A stretch of DNA of 64,000 nt, from positions 1,054,001 to 1,118,000 of the forward strand of contig NC_082419.1 in NCBI RefSeq assembly GCF_004011695.2. Direction: 5' to 3'. Position 1 is the stretch's first letter. Every line of letters starts with the position of its first letter. The notes beneath the pieces are model-generated. The model was not told the DNA's origin and ran no database searches. It saw only the letters and a list, made by a program, of their open reading frames with translations. Shown here one piece after another: positions 23,201 through 31,907 of the stretch. The stretch comes from Ascochyta rabiei (Eukaryota > Ascomycota > Dothideomycetes > Pleosporales > Didymellaceae). The translations under genes and the position numbers were made by a program.

Positions 23201-23790
23201 ATGAATCATTGCACTTGGATCTTTCTGGCGACCACTCCGAGAAGGAGATCGCCGAGAAGCAGTATACGCAGCAAGGACAAGCCACTCAACAATACTCGAC
23301 TCTCTCCCCCTTTGGCGGGTTGGTTAACCCTTTTCCAGCTGATCGGGCCTCAGAGCTGCCGTTATACATTGGGAACAGCGACAATGAATACGAGAGGAGC
23401 AATACTTTTGAGACGAGCTCTGCAGCGAAGAGTCAAGAGAGAGATACAGTGCAAATTCCAATCACGGAAACTAAGCGTCGAGCTTCTTTTTCGTCCAGAG
23501 CATGGCCAAAAGCTGGTTACAGCAGGATTACATCTCTTGTACGTGAACTCACTACATGTTCAAAAAGAGACGGCTAACACGAAAAGCAGACTCCAAAGTA
23601 TAAGAAAGGTGATCATGTGCAGATGGGAGTAGTTGAGAATGGTCAAAGGATGAAAGGAGTTTTCACCATTCATGGTGCGGAACCAAACAACAGAGGGTGG
23701 TTTGAGTACAGTTTGGCTGACACTTTCACCGGCAAGCTGTACAAGAACGGTGCTGCTGTCCACGAGAAGGACTTGAAGCCAGGCACGTGA
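20254..23790 (+). CDS. Fungal C2H2-type zinc-finger protein with acidic/coiled-coil region
   Basis: Six exons: 20254-20402, 20451-20479, 20533-20628, 20678-21305, 21351-23538 and 23590-23790. Together they give 3291 nt, 1096 residues. The N-terminal part has the pattern FKLWAGNIAAHRKG...SLENRLRDA seen in many fungal C2H2 proteins. Zinc-binding pairs start with CPFC (about residue 282), then CCTFENC with H-x4-H, CVQGC with H-x3-H, and CKLCARR with H-x4-H near 405. After this come a Glu/Asp-rich region, a long charged predicted coiled coil (about 580-760), and a small C-terminal fold (PKYKKGDHVQMG). Likely nuclear or regulatory; the role is unknown. The 53-bp intron 20480-20532 has the weaker donor GTCAGC, but only this splice keeps both the frame and the conserved motif. 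Confidence 0.85.
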
Positions 23791-26500
23791 GGGGGAGTAG
23801 AGACAGAGGCACCTAGTTCAAGAGAGCAAAGTAGATGTAGCAGAGATGCTCGGAGCAAATCACCCTCCGCTGGTGACGCTTTTATTCTCAACAAGCATAA
23901 TCGGGATTGACGCTTTCTTTTCATTGTGATAGGCATAGCGCTGCTCGTTACGCACTATCAACTCATCAGCGTTGGTGTTCCTCTTGGTCTCATGATCCCC
24001 AAGCCGCGCTTCACCTCGACCGAGCAGCAGACAGGACAACAAAGGCTATATGCCAAAAAAAATGCCTACCCTCCGTCCGTTCAAGCGCAGCAAGATGCAC
24101 AATAGGGCACTTTGCAACTTTCACTACCGTCGGCTTCAGATGGAATAGCACGTCAGCAAGAGTGATGGACGACTAAAGCCTCGAAGCCCTTAAGTCGACA
24201 AACGCCGCACACCTTTGTGATCTGACCTCAAACAAACAGCTCCATGGTGCACGATGGATGCAAAGGGTAGATTTTGGAGGTTCTGGTTCGCAGGCAGAAA
24301 CACTGTTGCCAGTAAGGACTGGACAGATTCAATGTGACGGACAGGACTTCGTTTAAGCAAGCCACCCGAGTACCTGTCTGTAAGCGCTCAAGAAAAGCAC
24401 CAAGCACACCCACTCAAGCTGACTGCGGAGCGAATATAGCATTGGTACCACTCAACGGTAGCCAATCATCATACTGCTCAGCTGAGCACAATCACTACAC
24501 TAACCTTATCCGGGCAAAGGCTGAGCGGCGCAGTTCGAGTCGTCAGCCCTATGCAGGACCCTAGTGATGCGCTTGTCGCGTGTGCGTAAGATGGGATCAA
24601 AGCTAAGTGTGGTACCTATTTTTGGGGGCCGTGTCGCGTGCAGACTCGAAGTCCGTTGGCGACCATGAACAGCGGATTTGAGTAGTCCCAGTGAGGTGTC
24701 TGCAATGCAATGTCTGTAAGCCCAGTATACTGAAGATAGGGTTTCCCAAATATAGCGGGAGGCTCTGCGGATGTCGCGCCTTGTCGTCAAGCGTGAAGTT
24801 CCAGGCTGATGGTATCCGGTTGTGTCATGTCAATTTTCGGGAAGTGAGACGATGCCGTCGTCGAGGTCATACTTTCGGCACAGTGGGACGGGGACTGGGA
24901 AGTCAGTGTGAGTGATTTCGCCGGGTAAGGTTGATGGAAGGTCTCATTGGCGTGCTCAATGACTCCTCGGCAAACGAGGCGCTGCTGGGAATAAGTGGTA
25001 AGACACCATCTGTAAGCATCGATTGGTCGGATACTGTAACGGGCGCGGTCATTGGAACAGTCGAGTTCACATTTGCAGGCACAGCGCAATCAGGAGTCTG
25101 CTCAGCATCATGAGTCAAGACTTGCACCAGCGTGCCTCGAACGATGAAGCCGAAGCCTGCGTCATGAATTCCAGCAGACATGCACAACCCAGTCTACAAT
25201 TGCGGCACAACCTCCGATCCAAGCTCACATCTGGCAGCGGCCGCCATTCCAATCTGGGGTGCGCTGTGACGGGCGTTGGCGGGTACCCGAGGCATAGCTG
25301 AACAACGTGCGCTGAAATGAGGTATCAAATGGTTGATATGTGCAGTACGAATTTCCATGAATGCATATGCAATGTCCCTGTAATGTTTTGTCCCTGATGG
25401 TGTATGCATTGACGCGGTGCTGTATGTTGTTACGTTGGAGGGCCGTTGAGCCAGAGACAGGGCCCGCACATCGCTGTCCGTCGAATGCTGAAGAACAAAG
25501 GCTCGGTGCACTGCCATGCGCTGTATTCCCGCGAACGCGCAAGACGGAGGGACACGAGATGATTCGTCAAGCAAGAACTCTCCAGCCTTGGGCGGCCTCC
25601 GCAACTGGACGACGAGATTGTAACGTCGTCCAGGTCATGTCTGCACGTGGCCTTAGGCGGGCACAGCGGCATTCGTCATTGCTTGCAGAGGTCATGAACG
25701 ACAACCAGTCAAACATGGACATGTACGACCAGCAAAAATGAGCACTGATGACCAGTTCCGGTTATAACCAAGCAGTAGGATCCCATAGCAGCGGTTCCTG
25801 GGTTCCGGTTGGCAATCACCGGCGCAGCCCACGCCGCATCGCCGCATCGCCGGAAGTCGAAGGGCGCAAAGCCCACACACGGATAGAAACGTGTGTATCA
25901 TCGCTGAAACGAACGTCCTATTCGTGGGAAGGTGAAGAGTCGCATGCAGGGCGGCGATGCTGTATGACTGTGTCGGACGCGGCCAATGAGATCTTGCAGC
26001 GCGCTGGTCAGAGAACTTTGGGTGTGTGCCTGGGGGAATGCGAGGGGAAGAAGCAGTGTTGTCTCTGAACGCGTGTTCAGGGCTCGTAGGAAAGCAAATA
26101 CAGGCAGCACATCAAGAACCTCGCAAGCCAGTTCTCCTATGTCGGAGGACTTCAACGAGGCAACCGCAATGTCGTGCACCTCTTGTTCCATTCCTATAAT
26201 ATCGCGGTGGCCGCCGGCTACCTCTCGTCTACGCCTGTCTTCCTTAATCAGCGCAGCACAGCAAGTTCAGGGTCCAAGTGCGTTCATAATCAGCCGCATT
26301 GCGCACGGTTCCTCCTACCTTGAAATGTGGCAGGGCACATTTCCCGTTTTAGTCTTCGTCAACGGCGCAGCTTGTAAAGCTCCGACGAACGATCGCACGC
26401 TCTGACTAGATGCCCTGATGGGATGCCGGAAGCTAGCGAGGGCAAGCCACGGATGCGGCCGCTAGATTGGTGGTGAGCGTGGTGGAACGCGTGGGTAGTG
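23791..26500. other. 2.7-kb gene-poor interval
   Basis: Many short ORFs lie on both strands, none with recognisable domains or convincing splice sites. I see no RNA gene. It ends at the TATA box of the micro-ORF unit. Confidence 0.45.
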
Positions 26501-26506
26501 TATAAA
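26501..26506 (+). promoter_or_regulatory. TATA box of the micro-ORF unit
   Basis: TATAAA is followed about 70 bp later by a CT-rich then CA-rich leader (26580-26726) ending in CAACTCA directly before an ATG. This is the typical layout of a strongly expressed fungal gene. Confidence 0.5.
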
Positions 26507-26726
26507 GATGCCTGGCCTAGGCAAACGGTAGGGGTGTCATCCAAGTCACCAGTGCACGGTTCTGAGAGGCCTTTCGCAGTCCACCAGTTTCTTCTCTTAT
26601 AAGTCTGATTCTTCTCTCTAGAAAGTCGGTTCAGCTTATCTTCCATCCTCTGCTTCTCCTACAGCATCGTCTTCTGCTCAACTCTGTATCAACATCTTCA
26701 AACACCTACACTTCAACATCAACTCA

Positions 26727-26750
26727 ATGGGTCGCGACGGCTACAACTAA
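26727..26750 (+). CDS. Micro-ORF 1, peptide MGRDGYN
   Basis: Seven codons plus TAA. The start context AACTCAATGG has A at -3 counterpart positions and G at +4, favourable in fungi. It is the first ATG after the long pyrimidine-rich leader. The peptide is identical to that of the ORF starting exactly 100 bp downstream, while the codons differ at three synonymous positions (GGT/GGC, CGC/CGA, GGC/GGA). I know no named peptide with this sequence, and do not assign a function. Confidence 0.5.
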   Translation: MGRDGYN

Positions 26751-26826
26751 AGCACACTATACCACCACCACAACATCGAAACCCGCATCTACCCCCACCA
26801 CAGTACATGTTCATCTCGTCAAACCA

Positions 26827-26850
26827 ATGGGCCGAGACGGATACAACTAA
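26827..26850 (+). CDS. Micro-ORF 2, peptide MGRDGYN
   Basis: Seven codons plus TAA, starting 100 bp after micro-ORF 1 in a CAAACCAATGG context. The peptide equals that of micro-ORF 1 but the flanking DNA does not align beyond a few bases. This suggests selection on the peptide rather than a recent duplication. An ATG at 26807 opens an overlapping frame that runs through to micro-ORF 3. Confidence 0.5.
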   Translation: MGRDGYN

Positions 26851-26971
26851 AGCTTCGAACAAGCAACCCAAACAACCCACATCCAAACCACGACCAACAC
26901 CTCGAACCATCATCGAATCACTCAAGAGACGCCTCCTACAACTCAACCCCCGTCAAAGGGTCACCGTCAAG

Positions 26972-26998
26972 ATGGCCGGACGCGGAGGCTACAACTAG
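26972..26998 (+). CDS. Micro-ORF 3, peptide MAGRGGYN (also the end of a 63-codon ORF)
   Basis: Eight codons plus TAG in context GTCAAGATGG. The peptide shares G-R-x-G-Y-N with the two upstream micro-ORFs. The same reading frame is open back to an ATG at 26807, so the peptide could be translated alone or as the C-terminus of a 63-residue Lys/Pro/Thr-rich protein. Which is used cannot be decided from sequence. Confidence 0.45.
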   Translation: MAGRGGYN

Positions 26999-27042
26999 TC
27001 CTTCTCACCACAATCCATCACCGCTCTTCTGTAGACACGACA

Positions 27043-27147
27043 ATGACTAGCATCCACCGCCACCAACTCTTCGGACCGACGGACCACCAAAGCGCTGCGC
27101 AAGCGGCACTCCAAGCGCTGGCGAGCATGACCACATCTTCGACGTGA
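27043..27147 (+). CDS. Possible fourth short ORF downstream of the micro-ORFs
   Basis: A 34-codon ORF (MTSIHRHQLFGP...) beginning 45 bp after micro-ORF 3 and ending inside the 23-bp tandem repeat. It does not carry the GYN ending of the others and has no recognised motif. It may be untranslated 3' region. Confidence 0.2.
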   Translation: MTSIHRHQLFGPTDHQSAAQAALQALASMTTSST

Positions 27148-27206
27148 GCATGACCACATCTTCGACGTGAGCATGACCACATCTTCGACGTGAGCTTGAC
27201 CACAAC
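27123..27206 (+). repeat. 23-bp tandem repeat, 3 full units plus a partial
   Basis: Units start at 27123, 27146 and 27169 and are identical; a fourth partial unit from 27192 diverges after 15 bases. It lies in the presumed 3' part of the micro-ORF transcript. Confidence 0.9.
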
Positions 27207-27377
27207 CCGGCTTCGGCCATGTATCTGTATCTTTGTCATTTCCATGCTTCTGTACACCAGCAGAGCGTTCTCTGCGTTTCCATCTCGCGTTTGAGCAAGC
27301 GATGGAGTCACTGGTTTCTTTGATCGAGGGTGCGACTTGATATACGCGATAGCGCGGCTGGATCCAGCACAAGGACG

Positions 27378-28047
27378 GAGATCAGCAAAGGGTAGAAAGA
27401 CGGGCAACAAGCTCTTCACTGAGCGACAGCATTGGGTGGAGTTTCACGGGTGTTGTTTTCTCTTTTTTGTCTTGCATTGGGGTTCTATACTGGTCCTGCG
27501 TTCTAGACTAGGGGGTTTTCTGCTTGGTTCTACGAATGAGATGGATGGCTGCCCTAGAGGTAGCTGTACACTAATTAACTATTAACACATACTGACTTTC
27601 AGCTCTGTGTGTTGTTGTTAATTGTCTTTTTTTAAATTGGTGTTTATTTGCCAACACAGAACCTGCAGTGAAATCGTTAGTGAACGTGATCTACAATACT
27701 AGATAAGAGACAGAGATCAGCAAAGGGTAGAAAGACAGGCAACAAGCTCTTCACTGAGCGACAGCATTAGGTGGAGTTTCACGGGTGTTGTTTTCTCTTT
27801 TTTGTCTTGCATTAGGGTTCTATACTAGTCCAGCGTTTTAGACTAGGAGGTTTTCTGCTTAGTTCTACAAATACAATAGATAGCTGCCCTAGAGGTAGCT
27901 GTACACTAATTAACCATTAACACATACTAACTTTCAGCTCTGTGTGTTGTTATTAATTGTCTTTTCTTAAGTTAGTGTTTATTTGCCAACACAGAACCTG
28001 CAGTGAAATCGTTAGTGAACGTAATCCACAATACCAGATAAGAGAGC
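27378..28047. repeat. 335-bp tandem direct duplication containing the MSS1 last exon
   Basis: Copy 1 is about 27378-27712 and copy 2 about 27713-28047. They align almost without gaps. Differences are mostly transitions in RIP context: TG-to-TA in copy 2 and CA-to-TA in copy 1. Each copy contains the acceptor site and terminal exon coding FCVGK of MSS1 on the minus strand (27644-27662 and 27979-27997). Confidence 0.9.
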
Positions 28048-30191
28048 GACGTTACAGCAGACTGCCAAGCCGACGATGAAGCAGTTGCCTGAGCCGTTGC
28101 TGTCAGACGCCACGCTATAACAGTCGAGGCTTTCCCCCGGCAGTGCTGGGGCCGAAAGGGGTCCATGCGCAAGGCGCAAGGCTCCGGGGGCCGAAACATT
28201 GTCAGGGAACGACTTACTTGTCAAACACAACACCTAGCACTTCCTCCACGTCCCCTCCATCTCCTCGCCCAGTGATTCTGGCTAGTGCTTCGGCGGCACT
28301 GCGGAGGGACTCTGCAGCCAGCACTATATCAATGTCGTCCGTAGCATCTGGTTCGATCCCGTAGGCTGAGTGCTCCTCGGTCAGTTCCGGGGTGACAGCC
28401 GTCAAAAAGGCCTCTAGGTGTACGATACATTCGGAGAGGAGGATACGCTGTCGCTCAGTCGCGCCTAGTGATTCTTGCCAGATGGAGGGGTCGGGGTCGG
28501 AGTCAGGGACGAGTGCGGCGGTCATGTCGCGAAATGCTCGCATAAGGGTGGCCAGGAAAGACTGCATGTTTCCTGGATCGCTCCTGTTGAGATTGATTGC
28601 TGTAGCCTCTCTGCAAGAGATGAAGGTGATGCGCTCGTCCGCGACACCGAGAGTCGAAACCATCTTCGCTTTCCACGCACCCTCAGCCCCCTTCCTAAGT
28701 GGGAGCTGGTCGATCTTGTTGATTGCAACAACGACATGGACACCTAGCTCGACGCACTGCTTCGCTGTCTCGGTGACTTCAGGATCCATTTCGGCTGTTG
28801 CGTCTTGGACTAGGATCAGGACATCTGACTCGAGTGCTCGTTGTTTGGCACGTTTGATGCCTTCCTGCTCGACTGCACCCACGACGTCTGCCCCTACCAG
28901 ACCTGCTCTGCGCAGGCCAGCCATGTCGCCAATCTTGACCAGCCAACCACCCAGGTCGACGCTGACGTCCACAATGTCTCGAGTTGTGCCGGCTTCGTGT
29001 GAAACAATGGCAGCCTCCCGTCCGACGATGCGGTTGAGCAGACTGCTCTTGCCAGCGTTTGGGGCGCCAAGAAGAGCCATGCTGATGCCGTTGCGCAGCA
29101 GCTCGCCTCGAACTGCATTGGCCACATGTGCCTCCATGTGCGCACGAAGACGCTGGACTTGATTGGCAACGGATGCACAGAGTTGCGCCGGGGAGTCGTC
29201 GAAGTGTTGGTCTTCAGAAAAGTCGATGAGGGCTTCTAGCTCTCCTCTGGCTGCAAGCAGCAGCATGCGCCACTGCTCATAGCGCACGGCCAGGGACGAA
29301 GTTGTACCCCGGACGGAGATGTGGCGCTGCTGCTCGGTCGATGCAGACAATGTCTCCCCCAGCGACTCGATCTGCGGCAGGTCCATACGGTGGTTGGCGA
29401 ATGCGCGACGGGTAAACTCTCCAGGCTCGGCGTAGCGGATCGAGTGCAGGGTGGAAGGCACGGCAGATTCCCCGCTAGGCCACGCACACTGAGGTATGGC
29501 AGCCAGTACTGCGCGAACGATGGCAGGACCTCCATGTACGTGCAGCTCCAGCAGGTCCTCGCCCGTCACCGTGTTCGGACTAGGAAAGTAGAGGACGAGG
29601 GCGCCCGAGTCGAGCAGGGTTGCGGGCGACGGCGGTAGATGGGGGGTGTAGAGCTTGCGAAGAGTGGCATAGCGGGTTTTTGGGAAGGCGGCGGTAGGAC
29701 AGAGTCCTTTGTAGATCTATGGTAGCGTGAGCATGCACGTAGGCCGTCAACCAGATGGAGGTATCATGCTGCACCTGTCTACATGCCGGCCCCGAGAGCC
29801 GGATGACGGCTATGGCAGCCTTTCCAGACGCCGTAGACAGCGCATAGATGGTCGGCTCTTCCACGCCGGACTGGAACCGACGATGCTGGATGAGGGTCAC
29901 AGGCCAGCGCAGAGGGCGGCAGACAGGCCGGCGCAGAGGGCTGGTGCAGCGTCGCTGGAGGCCTGCGCGAGTCGCTGGACAGGAGTTTTGCCGCAAGTGT
30001 TGGCCGCTGCTCCTGAAGGACGAGACGACGGCTCTCATGACGGCTCTCATGACGGCTCTCTTGACGGCTCTCGTGACGGCTCTCTTGACGGCTCTCGTGA
30101 CGGCTCTCTTGACGGCTCTCGTGACGGCTCTCGTGACGGCTCTCTTGACGGCTCTCATGCCGAGAGCGCGACGATTCCTGACGACCTTCAC
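27979..30191 (-). CDS. MSS1: Mitochondrial tRNA-modification GTPase (MnmE/TrmE family)
   Basis: Exons 30191-29775, 29716-28218 and 27997-27979, 1935 nt, 644 residues. The protein works with Mto1/GidA in mitochondria to modify wobble uridine (position 34) of tRNAs. The N-terminal TrmE domain starts near EEPTIYALSTASGKAAIAVIRLSG. The G domain shows G1 GAPNAGKSS (about 356), G2 GTTRD, G3 DMAGLR (Met where Thr is usual) and G4 NKID. The C-terminal FCVGK motif, needed for catalysis in the family, lies on a tiny exon of five codons plus stop, reached by a 220-bp intron (28217-27998, GTAAGT...CTGCAG). A second identical terminal exon lies 335 bp further at 27662-27644. The first about 55 residues are encoded by a 12-bp minisatellite and are highly basic. 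The start codon among three in-frame ATGs is uncertain. Confidence 0.9.
30028..30159. repeat. 12-bp coding minisatellite, 11 units
   Basis: Eleven units of ACGGCTCTCNTG (plus-strand view) varying only at one base. On the minus strand they encode (K/T/M)RAV repeats at the N-terminus of MSS1. Confidence 0.92.
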
Positions 30192-30352
30192 ATGTCGCCG
30201 GCCATGTCTGCGCGCGTCGTGGTTCGCTCCTTCTCCGCAAAAGTGGTCCCTGCGCCGCTGGACCCACCGAAATCTGGAATTCCCAAAATGTTTTCGAGCG
30301 AGCGCCGCCCCCAGCTCTCACCAACAACAGCGCCCAGCCGACACGACGCACG
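30192..30352. promoter_or_regulatory. Short shared upstream region of MSS1 and MAK16
   Basis: 161 bp between the first possible MSS1 start (minus) and the MAK16 start (plus). It must hold the promoters of both genes unless one transcript starts inside the other. No TATA box is seen. Confidence 0.4.
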
Positions 30353-31428
30353 ATGGCTTCCGGTAGGTCGAGGACGGCGGCAGGAGCGCCTCTCCGTGCT
30401 GACACTCCGCAGACGAAATCGTGTGGTCCATCATCGGGACCGACTTCTGCAGCTACAAGCTGAAGACGACGAAAGACCAGACCTTCTGTCGCAATGAGCA
30501 CAACGTCTCTGGCTTCTGCAGCAAGCAGTCCTGCCCACTCGCCAACTCTCGCTACGCCACCATACGCTCCGACCCCAAGACCGGCGATCTCTACCTGTAC
30601 ATCAAGGCCATCGAGCGTGCCCACCTGCCCAACAAGTGGTGGGAGCGCATAAAGCTGCCCAAGAACTACACCAAGGCGCTCGAAATGGTCGACTCGCACC
30701 TGCAGTACTTCCCCAAGTTCCTCGTCCACAAGAACAAGCAGCGCTTGACGAGGTTAACCCAAGTCAACATCCGCATCAAAAAGCTGGCCAAGGAGGAAGA
30801 CCGCCTTGGTGAGAGGCTGGTGCCCCGCCTGGCACCCAAGGTCAGGAGGCGCGAGGATGCAAGGGAGAGGAAGGCGCTGGCTGCTGCAAAGGTCGAGCGC
30901 TCCATCGAGCGTGTCTTGATCGACCGTCTTCGCTCGGGCGCTTACGGAGACCGCCCGCTCAACGTCGAGCCGAATGTCTGGAAGCGAGTCATGAAGGGCC
31001 TGGAGAAGGAAGGCCAGCTCGAGCGCGACCAGGATCTCGACGACGGGGAGCTGGAAGAGGACGAAGAGGAGAACGAGTACGAGTACGAGAATGGCGTCGG
31101 CGAAGTCGAGTATGTGAGCGACATCGAGGGCGAGTCAGACGACGAGATGGAAGACTTCGAGGATTGGGTTGGTGGGCAGAGCCCAGACGAAGGCTCAGGC
31201 GACGACAGTGCGAGTGCGAGTGCAAGTGGAAGCGAGCAAGAGGATGAGTCTGAGGGCGAGGACAACGAAGCTCTCAAGAAGGCGCTCGCCAACCTGAAGA
31301 GAAAACGCCCAGCTGCACCTCCATCCAAGCCGAAGAAGAAGCCTGCAAGGGATCCCAAGGCAGCGAAGCGCGAAATCGAGTACGAAATCGAGAGAGAGCC
31401 CGCCGCTCGAGAGACTCTACGCAACTAA
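30353..31428 (+). CDS. MAK16: 60S ribosome biogenesis factor MAK16
   Basis: Exon 1 is only 10 nt (30353-30362, ATGGCTTCCG). A 50-bp intron (GTAGGT...GCAG) is followed by exon 2, 30413-31428; 341 residues. The spliced N-terminus MASDEIVWSIIGTDFCSYK matches the start of the family, followed by FCRNEHNVSGFC and CPLANSRYATIR, with the Cys residues of the L28e-like zinc region. The Mak16 core runs to about residue 200. The C-terminal third is acidic (Glu/Asp/Ser runs) ending in Lys-rich nuclear-targeting sequence. It is nucleolar, part of early 66S pre-ribosomes with Rpf1, needed for 25S/5.8S rRNA maturation. Divergent from MSS1. Confidence 0.97.
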
Positions 31429-31907
31429 TACCCTATCTTTCATCTTCACAGCACTGGCGTTCGCTTTTGGCAAGGAGTTTCAGCATCGTAGAGGCTGGTA
31501 TGGAAAAGTTGCGTAGCACGCATGTCTTGCAACGTTGTGTTGCAACAATATCTACGGCCTTCTCAATCAATGTGCCAGAGGGCTGCAGTCATGTTACAGC
31601 CTCTAGCTGAGCTTTCCATGTGCATCATCCCATCCCACAAATGCAGTGCCCAAGGCTAGCCAAGCACCAGCAACAGAGATCCCTGCTTCGTTTCATCGTC
31701 AAAAACGGCAAATCACCGAGCACTCGGGGCGCTCAGTCTCCCCTGCTGTCAAGCTTCCCTGCAAGGAACCACATTTTCTATTTACAGACCTTCTGTGCGT
31801 ACGATGCTCATTTCAACGGCAGTCATGTCCAAGCAGCACATAAATCCGCATTCCCGGCAAGACGTCAAGCATTTACCAACCATTCGCTTCACACCCATTC
31901 ACCCACA
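31429..31907. other. Intergenic MAK16 to aspartic protease
   Basis: 479 bp: the MAK16 3' region and the protease promoter. Nothing else is recognised. Confidence 0.5.

Noticed and set aside
27123..27206. CRISPR-like array
   Set aside because: The 23-bp units are directly adjacent with no spacers, and the genome is eukaryotic; it is a simple tandem repeat.
29727..30497. 256-codon plus-strand ORF across the minisatellite
   Set aside because: It is a shadow of MSS1 exon 1; the minus strand carries the conserved MnmE N-terminus and clean splice sites.
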